A stretch of DNA of 64,000 nt from NCBI RefSeq assembly GCF_016482685.1, contig NZ_JACYHF010000023.1, positions 24,726 through 88,725 on the forward strand, written 5' to 3'. Each line of letters starts with the position of its first letter. Positions within the stretch are counted from its first letter, which is position 1. This document shows positions 26,001-33,249 of the stretch, in pieces. The position numbers and the translations under genes are program-made. The notes under the pieces were generated by a model. That model did not search any database, was not told the origin of the DNA, and saw nothing but the letters and a program-made list of their open reading frames with translations. The DNA is from Streptomyces sp. DSM 110735. GTDB taxonomy: Bacteria > Actinomycetota > Actinomycetes > Streptomycetales > Streptomycetaceae.

Positions 26001-26460
26001 GGTCACCGGGCGCGGCACCGGCATCAACGACGAGACGCTGGCCCGCAAGACCGAGGTGGTCCGGCGCGCGCTGGAACTCCACCAGCCCGACCCGGCCGAC
26101 CCGATCGGCGTCCTCGCGGCGGTCGGCGGCTTCGAGCACGCGGCCATGGTCGGTCTGCTGCTCGGCGGCGCCTCGCTCCGTACGCCGGTCATCCTCGACG
26201 GCGTGAGCGCCGGTGCCGCCGCCCTCGTCGCCCGCGCCATCGCCCCCGAGGTGCTGGCCGCCTGCATCGCGGGACACCGCAGCGCCGAGCCCGGCCATGT
26301 CGCCGCGCTCAACAAGCTGGGTCTGCGCCCGCTGGTCGACCTCGACCTGCGCCTGGGCGAGGGCACCGGCGCGCTGCTCGCGCTGCCGCTGGTGCAGAGC
26401 ACGGCGCGTGCGATGCACGAGGTGGCGACGTTCGACTCGGCGGGCGTCACCGAGAAGTAG
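23005..26460 (+). CDS. cobT: Fusion of BluB (5,6-dimethylbenzimidazole synthase) and CobT with a long low-complexity N-terminus
   Basis: 1151 residues. Residues 1 to about 575 are low complexity, rich in Ala, Pro, Glu and Val, with repeated EPEP/APVE motifs. A nitroreductase-fold BluB domain (about 580-795) begins with ERRDIRNGFRGDPIPHEVLL and AAHTAPSVGHSQPWDFVVI; BluB breaks down FMN to dimethylbenzimidazole. A CobT domain (about 800-1151) follows with TKPAGALGMLE, IFAGDHGVHAQGVTPWP, TGEMGIANTTASAAL and the catalytic-Glu region LGEGTGALLALP; it attaches ribose phosphate to the base. The protein thus makes and activates the cobalamin lower ligand. The ATG at 23005 has a GAGGGG site. Confidence 0.92.
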   Translation: MTDTGQIPGEGQPESAGMVEQPGAPAHGYTYVAEAPAGDEDLLLPGAQGAWGNEVPPPAPEPVVEAVHQPGAHEASGRDSGQVDLTGVRLPEAGPVSVTPSPILSAPHGQAPQPPRRPLHLGPPIPDTSASPVRSLADRGPAGAPVRQPVPPVAGGEYADAPHLHEPVAQGTGQWNLTAAVQPPAAETVGPVPGTADPAQAAMARMATQATGVVHAHDGVQPVDGHDGVYEVAVAEAVAEAVVPSVEEPQEPQEAVEAVAAVEPPAEPTEAVEPVTPEAVTQVEADAVPAVEEPVAAEPEPVRVAAPVEAEVTPVADVTVPAQAAAPVEPEPAPAPEAVQPEPQPIAPVEAEPLAAAPVEPEPQAAVPAEAEPVEASAPDLAVPVQPEPVAPAEPDIEVAAEVTPETPAAAPVVEIPAPAETPVPAAAEATPEAPEPVPAPEAEAPAEPAPAPVAEEAPAPAPAQGPQLVAPPQDAEEAATPLPSAVPLEPHPDQTLGQFVPVDGQVPTAPHLAPTPPQPLKLPEQVTEEPDVVQSADDLDTRAADQDEQDGQHAQDDQHAQDVAAVAEALAPTGPAAPAYNDAEREAVLKVIRERRDIRNGFRGDPIPHEVLLRVLEAAHTAPSVGHSQPWDFVVIKSAETRRAMHDLAMSQREAYAKSLPKGRAKQFKEMKIEAILDTPVNIVVTADPTRGGRHTLGRHTQPQMAPYSSALAVENLWLAARAEGLGVGWVSFFDEREMVRALGLPEHLEVVAYLCVGYVDEFPDEPELMQAGWSKRRPLSWVVHEETYGRRALPGEEPHDLLAETVAQIRPLDAKALGEAWERQKRMTKPAGALGMLEIISAQLSGLSRQCPPPIPEPAAVAIFAGDHGVHAQGVTPWPQEVTGQMVANFLGGGAVCNAFASQVGAEVCVVDVGVVADLPATPGLLPRKIRGGTSDMTTGPAMTREEARAAIEVGIETARDLVAAGNKALLTGEMGIANTTASAALIAVFTGADPAEVTGRGTGINDETLARKTEVVRRALELHQPDPADPIGVLAAVGGFEHAAMVGLLLGGASLRTPVILDGVSAGAAALVARAIAPEVLAACIAGHRSAEPGHVAALNKLGLRPLVDLDLRLGEGTGALLALPLVQSTARAMHEVATFDSAGVTEK

Positions 26461-26468
26461 AGGTCACC

Positions 26469-26486
26469 GCCCACCGCGCGGTGGGC
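26469..26486 (+). terminator. Palindromic hairpin after cobT
   Basis: GCCCACCGCGCGGTGGGC is a perfect palindrome eight bases after the stop codon. It lacks a T-run, as is usual in this group. Confidence 0.5.
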
Positions 26487-26501
26487 ACATGTACGCGCGC
26501 G

Positions 26502-26537
26502 ACGGGCGGTCCGGTGTTCACCCACCGGACCGCCCGT
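26502..26537 (+). terminator. Strong terminator hairpin after cobT
   Basis: Two perfectly complementary 15-base arms (26502-26516 and 26523-26537) flank a TTCACC loop. It follows the smaller palindrome and precedes the next gene's leader, so it probably ends the cobT transcript. Confidence 0.75.
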
Positions 26538-26632
26538 GCCACGACCCGCCCCGGCGCCGTAAAATCCGCACGTCAGGGCCGCTCCGGAGCCGTAGCGCGC
26601 CGACCGCAGAGCTGGACGAGGAGCCGCACCTC

Positions 26633-27868
26633 ATGGCCGAACACCCCGCCTACCCCGTAGGTCTCCGTCTGGGCGGCCGCCGCGTGGTCGTGCTCGGCGG
26701 CGGCCAGGTCGCCCAGCGCCGCCTCCCTGCGCTGATCGCGGCGGGCGCGGACGTCCTGCTGATCTCGCCCGGGGCGACGCCCTCCGTGGAGGCGATGGCG
26801 GACGCGGGCGAGATCACCTGGCAGCGGCGCCCCTACGCCGAGGGCGATCTGAACGGCGCCTGGTACGCCCTGATCGCCACCAGCGACCAGTTGGCCAACG
26901 CGACCGCCTCCGCCGAGGCCGAGCGCGAGCGCGTGTGGTGCGTACGCTCCGACGACGCCGACGCGGCCACCGCCTGGACCCCGGCCACCGGGACCAGCGA
27001 GGGCGTCACCGTCGCCGTCCTCACCACCACCGCGAGCAACCGCGACCCCCGGCACACCGCCGCCGTCCGCGACGCGGTCGTGGCCGGACTGCGCGACGGC
27101 ACCCTCGTCGCCCCCCACCACCGCACCCGCACCCCCGGCGTCGCCCTGGTCGGCGGCGGACCCGGTGACCCGGACCTGATCACCGTGCGCGGGCGCCGCC
27201 TGCTCGCGGAGGCGGACGTGGTCATCGCGGACCGCCTCGGCCCGCGCGAGCTGCTCGCCGAACTCCCGCCGCACGTCGAGGTGATCGACGCGGCGAAGAT
27301 CCCCTACGGCCGCTACATGGCGCAGGAGGCCATCAACAACGCCCTGATCGAGCACGCCAAGCAGGGCAGGTCCGTGGTGCGGCTCAAGGGCGGCGACCCC
27401 TTCGTCTTCGGCCGGGGCATGGAGGAGGTCCAGGCGCTCACCGAGGCGGGCATCCCCTGCACGGTCGTCCCCGGCATCACCAGCTCGGTCTCCGTGCCGG
27501 GCGCGGCCGGGATACCCGTCACGCACCGGGGCGTCGCCCACGAGTTCACCGTGGTCAGCGGGCATGTCGCCCCCGACGACGAGCGCTCCCTGGTCGACTG
27601 GCCCTCGCTCGCGAAGCTCACCGGCACGCTGGTGATCCTCATGGGCGTCGACAAGATGGACCGCATCGCCGAGACCCTCATCGCCCATGGCAAGTCCCCG
27701 GACACCCCGGTCGCCCTGGTCCAGGAGGGCACGACCGCCGCCCAGCGCCGGGTGGACGCGACGCTCGCGACGGTCGCGGAGACGGTACGGCGGGAAGCCG
27801 TGAAGCCGCCCGCGGTGATCGTGGTCGGCGACGTGGTCGCGGTGGGCCCGGCTACGCCGGACGCCTGA
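26633..27868 (+). CDS. cysG: Siroheme synthase: uroporphyrinogen-III C-methyltransferase with precorrin-2 dehydrogenase domain
   Basis: 411 residues in two domains. Residues 1-150 form the NAD-dependent precorrin-2 dehydrogenase/ferrochelatase part (VVVLGGGQVAQRRLPALIAAGADV). Residues 165-411 are the SAM-dependent uroporphyrinogen-III methyltransferase (GVALVGGGPGDPDLITVRGRRLL, VVRLKGGDPFVFGRGMEE, VVPGITSSVSVPGAAGIPVTHRG). The product feeds siroheme for sulfite or nitrite reductase and precorrin-2 for cobalamin, which fits the cob genes just upstream. The ATG at 26633 has GAGGAG nine bases upstream. It lies behind the cobT terminator and is probably separately transcribed. Confidence 0.93.
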   Translation: MAEHPAYPVGLRLGGRRVVVLGGGQVAQRRLPALIAAGADVLLISPGATPSVEAMADAGEITWQRRPYAEGDLNGAWYALIATSDQLANATASAEAERERVWCVRSDDADAATAWTPATGTSEGVTVAVLTTTASNRDPRHTAAVRDAVVAGLRDGTLVAPHHRTRTPGVALVGGGPGDPDLITVRGRRLLAEADVVIADRLGPRELLAELPPHVEVIDAAKIPYGRYMAQEAINNALIEHAKQGRSVVRLKGGDPFVFGRGMEEVQALTEAGIPCTVVPGITSSVSVPGAAGIPVTHRGVAHEFTVVSGHVAPDDERSLVDWPSLAKLTGTLVILMGVDKMDRIAETLIAHGKSPDTPVALVQEGTTAAQRRVDATLATVAETVRREAVKPPAVIVVGDVVAVGPATPDA

Positions 27869-27955
27869 GACGCGTACGGCTCTCGCGGGCTTGTGGGCGC
27901 CCCCACCGTCCGTTTTCTTCTCTCCTCAGAACTCAGAACGAGGCAGCATCTTCCC

Positions 27956-28765
27956 GTGGCCGAACTCATCACCCTCACGGACCCCGACGACCCCCGCCTG
28001 CACGACTACACGAACCTGACCGACGTGGAACTGCGCCGCAGGCGCGAGCCCGCCGAGGGACTGTTCATCGCGGAGGGCGAGAAGGTCATCCGCCGGGCAC
28101 GGGCGGCGGGCTACGACACGCGCTCCATGCTGCTCACCCCCAAGTGGGCCGAGGTGATGCGGGACGTCATCGACGAACTCCCCGCCCCCGTCTACTGCGT
28201 GAGCCCGGAACTGGCCGAGCGCGTCACCGGCTACCACGTCCACCGGGGCGCCCTCGCCTCCATGGGCCGCAAGCCCCTGCCGACGGCTGCCGAAGTCCTG
28301 GCTCCCGCCCGCCGCGTGGCCGTCTTCGAGGACATGGTCGACCACGCCAACCTGGGCGCCGCCTTCCGCAACGCGGCGGCGCTCGGCGTGGACGCGGTCC
28401 TCCTCACCCCCCGCTGCGCCGACCCCCTCTACCGGCGCGCGGTCAAGGTCTCCATGGGCGCCGTCTTCTCCGTCCCCTACGCCCGCTTCGACTCCTGGCC
28501 GCAGGACGCGGGCACGCTCCACGACGCGGGCTTCGTCATCGCCGCCCTCTGCCTGGGCCCGGACTCCATCACCCTGGACGAACTGGCCGCCGCGGACCAC
28601 GAGAAGCTGGCCCTGATGCTCGGCACCGAGGGCGACGGTCTGTCCCGTGCCGCCATGAACGCCGCCGACAAACTGGTCCGCATCCCCATGTCGGCGGGCA
28701 TCGACTCGCTGAACGTGGCAGCCGCGTCGGCGGTGGCGTTCTACGCGACCTGCCGGAAGCCGTAG
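27956..28765 (+). CDS. TrmH/SpoU-family RNA 2'-O-methyltransferase
   Basis: 269 residues. The N-terminal substrate-binding domain includes EGLFIAEGEKVIRRARAAGY, and the C-terminal SPOUT knot contains FEDMVDHANLGAAFRNAAALGVDAVLLT (motif 1), LMLGTEGDGLS (motif 2) and IPMSAGIDSLNVAAASAVAFY (motif 3). It should methylate a ribose 2'-OH in tRNA or rRNA using SAM; the target nucleotide is unknown. The GTG at 27956 aligns with family N-termini, with a GAGG 13 bases upstream. It converges on the kinase gene with only 28 bases between stops. Confidence 0.9.
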   Translation: MAELITLTDPDDPRLHDYTNLTDVELRRRREPAEGLFIAEGEKVIRRARAAGYDTRSMLLTPKWAEVMRDVIDELPAPVYCVSPELAERVTGYHVHRGALASMGRKPLPTAAEVLAPARRVAVFEDMVDHANLGAAFRNAAALGVDAVLLTPRCADPLYRRAVKVSMGAVFSVPYARFDSWPQDAGTLHDAGFVIAALCLGPDSITLDELAAADHEKLALMLGTEGDGLSRAAMNAADKLVRIPMSAGIDSLNVAAASAVAFYATCRKP

Positions 28766-28793
28766 AACCAGCCGGAGAACCCCGTCCGGCGCC

Positions 28794-30161
28794 CTACCTG
28801 GCGGCGGGCGAGGGACCGTCGGGCCGTGGCGTCGGGTCGTACGCCCGCTCCACCGGAACCCCGCCGCCTTCGGCGCCCGCCGTCGGCCGGACCTGCGTCC
28901 GGTGGGTGCCGTTGCCGCCGAGCCCCCGGGACGGACCCGTGCAGCCCTGCGCCAGGGCGATGCCGAGCGCCACGAGCAGCGTCACCACCACGAAGACGAA
29001 CAGCCGCTGGCGCAGCAGCCGGGGATTGGCCGGGCGCAGCCGGGTGCCCGTCGTACGGGGCGCCGGGCGTCCCGCACCGCTGCGGGGACCCGTTGGGCGG
29101 CCGTTGCCCGTGGAGCGCGGGCGCGGCGCCGGGGTCGTACGGGACGCGCCGGGTCGCGAGCCGCCCCGCGAGGGGGTTCCGCCCCGGGCGGGGGTGGCGC
29201 CGCGCGGCAGCGGCGTACCCGAGGGGGAGGGGCGGCGCTGGGTCGTGCGCTGCTGGTCCGGATAGGTGTCCACCAGGCGCCCGGCACCCCGGTCGCCCTC
29301 CGCCGTGCGCGGCACGGGCGGGCGTACGTCGCCCAGTCCCTGTGCCTCGCGCGCCGCGATCTCCTTCAGGCGCAGGGAGAGCTGCAGCGTGCTCGGCCGG
29401 TCGTCCGGGTCCTTGGCCAGGCACGCGCGCACCAGCGGGGCCAGCGCGTCCGGCACGCCGTGCAACTGGGGCTCCTCGTGCACCACGCGGTACAGCATCA
29501 CCTCGGAACTGCCGTGCCCGAAGGGCGAGTCACCGGTCGAGGCGTACGCCAGGGTCGCCCCCAGCGAGAACACGTCCGTCGCCGGGGTGACCACGGCACC
29601 GCGCACCTGCTCCGGCGCCAGGAAGCCGGGGGAGCCCACCGCCGTACCCACGTGCGTGAGCGTGGAGGCACCCGTGGCCCAGGCGATGCCGAAGTCGATG
29701 ATCCGGGGACCCTTGGGGGACAGCAGGATGTTGGACGGCTTCAGGTCCCGGTGGACCACGCCCGCCTCATGGACGGCGACCAGTCCCTCCGACAGCGCCG
29801 CCCCGATCGCCGCAGCCTCGGCCGCGACCAGCGGACCCTCGTCGGCGACCTTGTCGTGCAGGGAGGGTCCGGGCACGTACTGCGTCGCGAACCACGGGCG
29901 CTCCGCCTCCAGGTCCGCCGCCACCAGCCGCGCCGTACAGCCGCCCCGGATGCGCCGGGCCGCCGACACCTCCCGCGCGAACCGCGACCGGAACTCCTGG
30001 TCCTCGGCCAGGTCCGGGCGGATCACCTTCAGCGCGACCCGCTGCCCCTTCTTGTCGGAGCCGAGGTAGACCACGCCCATCCCGCCCGCGCCGAGCCGTC
30101 GGTGAAGCCTGAACGAGCCGACGACGCGCGGGTCCTCGCGCCTCAGGCGCATCATCGCCAT
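28794..30161 (-). CDS. Membrane-anchored Ser/Thr protein kinase (Hanks type)
   Basis: 455 residues. The kinase domain (about 12-270) has the glycine loop LGAGGMGVVYLG, Lys in VALKVIRP, catalytic HRDLKPSNILL, DFGIAWATG and the activation segment GTAVGSPGFLAPEQVRG. A Pro/Arg/Thr-rich linker (about 300-400) leads to one membrane helix (FVFVVVTLLVALGIALAQG) and a short extracellular tail without PASTA repeats. Among the clustered ATGs, 30161 has a GGGG site at good spacing; 30167 is an alternative. It probably phosphorylates cytoplasmic targets. The lack of a large external domain leaves the signal unclear. Confidence 0.92.
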   Translation of the reverse strand: MAMMRLRREDPRVVGSFRLHRRLGAGGMGVVYLGSDKKGQRVALKVIRPDLAEDQEFRSRFAREVSAARRIRGGCTARLVAADLEAERPWFATQYVPGPSLHDKVADEGPLVAAEAAAIGAALSEGLVAVHEAGVVHRDLKPSNILLSPKGPRIIDFGIAWATGASTLTHVGTAVGSPGFLAPEQVRGAVVTPATDVFSLGATLAYASTGDSPFGHGSSEVMLYRVVHEEPQLHGVPDALAPLVRACLAKDPDDRPSTLQLSLRLKEIAAREAQGLGDVRPPVPRTAEGDRGAGRLVDTYPDQQRTTQRRPSPSGTPLPRGATPARGGTPSRGGSRPGASRTTPAPRPRSTGNGRPTGPRSGAGRPAPRTTGTRLRPANPRLLRQRLFVFVVVTLLVALGIALAQGCTGPSRGLGGNGTHRTQVRPTAGAEGGGVPVERAYDPTPRPDGPSPAAR

Positions 30162-30807
30162 GTTCATCCCCGCTGCCCGGTCCCTGTGACGGGCCCAGCT
30201 TACGTTTCCACGGCCGCCCGCGCGCAGAGGCCGCGCCCTCCGGTACCGACGGATTGCGCGGACGGCCACACGGGGTGAAGCCCGGTCAGCAGACGGTCAA
30301 TTGCAGCCCTGTTGAGCGTCGGAGGATGTCAACAAGTCGATCAAGCAAGGGGGTTGAGGTCCGCCCAGCAGCCCGTCGACGGCGAGAACACCCCGCGCGC
30401 CCGACCGGCATCCACACGTCCGTCACCGCGCCCGCCGCCCCGCGCCCGGACGTCACAGGTCACCGCGAGGAGGTCAAAGTGACTGAAGTCATACGTATCC
30501 ACCCGTGGGTGGAGAGCGACCCGTGCGGCGCCCTTCCGGGGCGTGCCACGGGCGACCCCTCCGGGAAGACCCCGAGAAGCGGAGCGAGGTCTCCACCCAG
30601 GGGAGTACTCCGCGCGGAAGGGCTCATCCTCCGGGAGGCCCGCCATTCGATACGAGGGCATGACGCCCGGGACACCGCCCCGCGCCTACATTTGAGGTCA
30701 AGCGGCGGGTGCGGTACTCGTCCCCCGAGGTCACACACCCGCCGCTCTTCACGAAGCGCGACAACACAAGAACCACCGAGCACGACCAGGGAAAGCCTGG
30801 AGGGATC
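30162..30807. other. Long intergenic region between kinase and small membrane protein genes
   Basis: This holds the divergent control regions. A seven-base inverted repeat TCCACCC-GT-GGGTGGA lies at 30498-30513. GTG at 30479 is preceded by GAGGAGG at ideal spacing and opens a 185-codon frame to 31036, but that frame has poor codon bias after about 35 codons and overlaps the next gene. I do not call it as a gene. No RNA family is recognised. Confidence 0.4.
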
Positions 30808-30984
30808 ATGGCCCACACGGCACCGAGGCGCACCACGCCCGGCACCCGCCGCACCGGCCGCCGCCACCCCGCGGTGGCGACCCTCATGGCGCTCCCCCTG
30901 GCACTGCTCCTCCTGCTCGTCTTCGACGGGTGGGAGACGGTGGCCACACAGGCGTCGTCCGTGGGTGCGATGCTGGGGCGCTGA
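30808..30984 (+). CDS. 58-residue single-pass membrane protein
   Basis: The ATG at 30808 has GGAGGG six bases upstream, a strong initiation site. The N-terminal 24 residues are highly basic (MAHTAPRRTTPGTRRTGRR). A hydrophobic helix follows (VATLMALPLALLLLLVF), then a short C-terminus ending SVGAMLGR. No family is recognised. The small size, strong ribosome site and following 15-bp hairpin indicate a real, separately transcribed gene. Confidence 0.65.
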   Translation: MAHTAPRRTTPGTRRTGRRHPAVATLMALPLALLLLLVFDGWETVATQASSVGAMLGR

Positions 30985-31071
30985 GAGGCGCTCCAGACCC
31001 GGAAGAGCGGTCCGGGGCACATCCATCCATCCTTGAAACCCCGTGGGGACGGGGGTGCGGCGGACGGCACG

Positions 31072-31105
31072 AATGCCGGCGTAGCTGGGGAGCTACGCCG
31101 GCATT
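31072..31105 (+). terminator. 15-bp perfect hairpin terminator
   Basis: Perfectly complementary 15-base arms (31072-31086 and 31091-31105) flank a GGGG loop, 87 bases after the small membrane protein gene and before the next gene. Confidence 0.75.
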
Positions 31106-31198
31106 GCGCTGTCCACGGGGACTTCACGCAGGCTGTCGCCGCCCGTCGCCCGTACCGCCCGTACCCTCGCCGCACAGCCCATCAGCCCCGAGGCACCC

Positions 31199-32158
31199 GT
31201 GACCGTGACCCCAGACGCCCTGACCGCCCGACTGACCGCCACCGCGCACCCCGGTCCGGCGACCCCCTGCCCCTGTCCCACCGGACTCCTCGCCGACCGC
31301 CCCGACGCCACCGTCCTCCGGCACGGCGGCACCGTCGCCAAGGCTCACGCCCCCGGCACCGACCCGGAGGCACTCGCCCGGCGCCTGGCGGTGGCCGCCC
31401 GTCTCCCGGAGATCCTGCTCGCCCCGCTCGGGACCACCCCCGAGACCATGGACGACCGCCTCGTCACGTACTGGCCGCACGGCACCCCCGTCGACCGCGA
31501 CGACCCCGACGCCGCCCCCTGGGAAGCCGCCGCCACCCTTCTCGCCCGCCTCCACCGCACGCCGCTGGACAGCCCGCTGCCCCCGATGCGCGGCCCGGCC
31601 AAGGCAGCCGCCGCCATCACCCGGCTGAAGAAGGCGCTGGAGTCCGCCCCCTGCCCCGACGCGGCACCGGTGCTGCGGGCGTGGACCGCGCTGCCCGGCT
31701 GGGCCCGTGGCGAGGAACCCGCGCCCGGCGTCCCGGCGCTCTGCCACGGTGATCTGCATCTCGGTCAGCTCGTCCGCCACCCCGCCCCGGACGGCGCCTG
31801 GCGGCTGATCGACGTGGACGACCTCGGCACCGGCATCCCCGCCTGGGACCTCGCCCGCCCCGCCGCCTGGTACGCCTGCGGACTCCTGCCGCCCGAGGAG
31901 TGGATTCGCTTCCTGGACGCCTACCGCGCCGCCGACGGACCCGCCGTACCGCCAGACGGCGACCCCTGGCCCGTGCTCGACGTGCCCGCCCGCGCCCTCA
32001 CCGTGCAGACCGCCGCCCTCGCGCTCACCAAGGCGCTCGCCGCGGGCCGTTCGCCGGACGAGGTCGAGCAGGCGGTGGTCGACGCCTGCGCCCGGATGAC
32101 CGCCCCCGCCCAACGAGCGCCGGACCCCGACCGGTTGAGCTGCGATTTTCCCGAATAG
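31199..32158 (+). CDS. Aminoglycoside phosphotransferase-family protein
   Basis: 319 residues with the APH/choline-kinase-like fold. ATVLRHGGTVAKAHA carries the ATP-site Lys, PALCHGDLHLGQLV the catalytic Asp loop (Brenner motif) and WRLIDVDDLGTGIPAWDLARP the Mg-binding Asp. Members phosphorylate antibiotics, sugars or choline-like molecules, and the sequence does not decide which. The GTG at 31199 has GAGG six bases upstream. The CPCPTG motif near residue 25 is a possible metal or redox site. It is followed on the same strand by a zinc-ribbon gene. Confidence 0.85.
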   Translation: MTVTPDALTARLTATAHPGPATPCPCPTGLLADRPDATVLRHGGTVAKAHAPGTDPEALARRLAVAARLPEILLAPLGTTPETMDDRLVTYWPHGTPVDRDDPDAAPWEAAATLLARLHRTPLDSPLPPMRGPAKAAAAITRLKKALESAPCPDAAPVLRAWTALPGWARGEEPAPGVPALCHGDLHLGQLVRHPAPDGAWRLIDVDDLGTGIPAWDLARPAAWYACGLLPPEEWIRFLDAYRAADGPAVPPDGDPWPVLDVPARALTVQTAALALTKALAAGRSPDEVEQAVVDACARMTAPAQRAPDPDRLSCDFPE

Positions 32159-32238
32159 GCTGCAACCGCCCGGGGCAGGACGGAGTCTGTCCTGGGGAAA
32201 CACCAAGCAGGACCCTACGGCGAGGAGTTGAGCCGACC

Positions 32239-32517
32239 ATGCAGTGCCCGAAGTGTCACGCGCCCATGCGCACCTACAACCGCAACGGCATCCAGATCGA
32301 GCAGTGCGACGGCTGCCGCGGCATCTTCCTGGACTACGGCGAGCTGGAGGCGCTCACCCGCGTGGAGTCCCAGTGGGCGCAGCCCCCGGCCCCGCAGGCG
32401 TACCCGGCAGCCCCGCCCGCCCCCGCCTGGGGCGCCCCGCACGGCGGCGGTCACGGCGGTCACTACGGCGGCCACCACCGCCACAAGAGCTTCGGCCACA
32501 TGCTGTTCTCGAGCTGA
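32239..32517 (+). CDS. Zinc-ribbon (TFIIB-type) small protein
   Basis: 92 residues. The N-terminal half carries CPKCHAPM and CDGCRGIFLDYGELEAL, the four-Cys zinc ribbon of the zf-TFIIB family. The rest is a Pro/Ala-rich spacer and a Gly/His-rich tail (HGGGHGGHYGGHHRHK) that may bind metal. Its role is unknown; family members are small proteins often seen in stress or metal contexts. The ATG at 32239 has GAGGAG about 11 bases upstream. A perfect 15-bp terminator follows. Confidence 0.85.
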   Translation: MQCPKCHAPMRTYNRNGIQIEQCDGCRGIFLDYGELEALTRVESQWAQPPAPQAYPAAPPAPAWGAPHGGGHGGHYGGHHRHKSFGHMLFSS

Positions 32518-32528
32518 TCCGGGCAGCA

Positions 32529-32563
32529 AAGAGCCCCGGCCGTACGAGACGGCCGGGGCTCTT
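32529..32563. terminator. Bidirectional terminator between zinc-ribbon gene and tRNA cluster
   Basis: Perfect 15-base arms (32529-32543 and 32549-32563) surround an ACGAG loop. It ends in CTT on both strands and can serve the zinc-ribbon gene (plus) and the tRNA operon (minus). Confidence 0.85.
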
Positions 32564-32570
32564 CGGTGGG

Positions 32571-32642
32571 TGGACGATACTGGGATTGAACCAGTGACCT
32601 CTTCCGTGTCAGGGAAGCGCTCTCCCGCTGAGCTAATCGTCC
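32571..32642 (-). tRNA. tRNA-Val (GAC), copy 1
   Basis: A 72-base cloverleaf with acceptor GGACGAT/ATCGTCC, D arm GCTCAGC, anticodon stem CTTCC/GGAAG with anticodon GAC, and T loop GTTCAATCC. It is last in a five-tRNA minus-strand operon. CCA is not encoded. Confidence 0.95.
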
Positions 32643-32695
32643 TCGGGACCACGATCACTCGATGTCACTCCATGGAGCGGATCGTGGGCACTGCG

Positions 32696-32767
32696 TGCGC
32701 GATACTGGGATTGAACCAGTGACCTCTTCCGTGTCAGGGAAGCGCTCTCCCGCTGAGCTAATCGCGC
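32696..32767 (-). tRNA. tRNA-Val (GAC), copy 2
   Basis: The body is identical to copy 1 but the acceptor stem is changed to GCGCGAT/ATCGCGC, with compensatory changes on both strands of the stem. The anticodon is GAC. CCA is not encoded. Confidence 0.95.
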
Positions 32768-32793
32768 GGGATCGGATCTTCGAGAAGATCCAG

Positions 32794-32865
32794 TGGACGA
32801 TACTGGGATTGAACCAGTGACCTCTTCCGTGTCAGGGAAGCGCTCTCCCGCTGAGCTAATCGTCC
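32794..32865 (-). tRNA. tRNA-Val (GAC), copy 3
   Basis: Identical in sequence to copy 1, with acceptor GGACGAT/ATCGTCC and anticodon GAC. Only four bases separate it from the tRNA-Cys that precedes it in the transcript. Confidence 0.95.
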
Positions 32866-32869
32866 TTGG

Positions 32870-32940
32870 AGGTGGAGACGGGATTTGAACCCGTGTAGAC
32901 GGCTTTGCAGGCCGTTGCCTCGCCTCTCGGCCACTCCACC
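32870..32940 (-). tRNA. tRNA-Cys (GCA)
   Basis: A 71-base cloverleaf with acceptor GGTGGAG/CTCCACC, discriminator U and anticodon GCA in loop CTGCAAA. A CCA follows the discriminator (32869-32867), so this is the only tRNA of the cluster with an encoded CCA end. Confidence 0.95.
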
Positions 32941-32978
32941 AGGAGTGTAGGGGATCGGGAAGACCCCTGTTTCCTGCG

Positions 32979-33051
32979 AGCGGACGACGAGGCTCGAACT
33001 CGCGACCTCAACCTTGGCAAGGTTGCGCTCTACCAACTGAGCTACGTCCGC
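32979..33051 (-). tRNA. tRNA-Gly (GCC)
   Basis: A 73-base cloverleaf with acceptor GCGGACG/CGTCCGC, anticodon stem CAACC/GGTTG and anticodon GCC. It is first in the cluster, behind the promoter at 33093-33120. CCA is not encoded. Confidence 0.95.
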
Positions 33052-33092
33052 TTGTCGTTTCGGTCCGCTTCCGCGTCCCGGCGACGTGTTGA

Positions 33093-33120
33093 ACTTTAGC
33101 GGATTACTCGGCCAGTACAA
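33093..33120 (-). promoter_or_regulatory. Promoter of the Gly-Cys-Val-Val-Val tRNA operon
   Basis: Read on the minus strand, TTGTAC (33120-33115) and TAAAGT (33098-33093) are 16 bases apart and lie about 42 bases before the tRNA-Gly. The AT-rich core fits a strong stable-RNA promoter. Confidence 0.6.
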
Positions 33121-33249
33121 AAACGCGTTTGCGCAGCGTGCTGCGGTGCACCTCGCGAACGGCACGGTCACGGCCGTCCCGGAGGTCCCCGCGGACATCG
33201 CCGGACCATCGCCGGACCGCCCCCGCAGAGCCCGCCTAGACTCGGCCAC

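Noticed and set aside
22471..26418. 1315-codon open frame on the minus strand opposite bluB-cobT
   Set aside because: It is an antisense shadow caused by high third-position GC; its translation is Gly/Val/Arg/Asp low complexity, while the plus strand encodes clear BluB and CobT domains.
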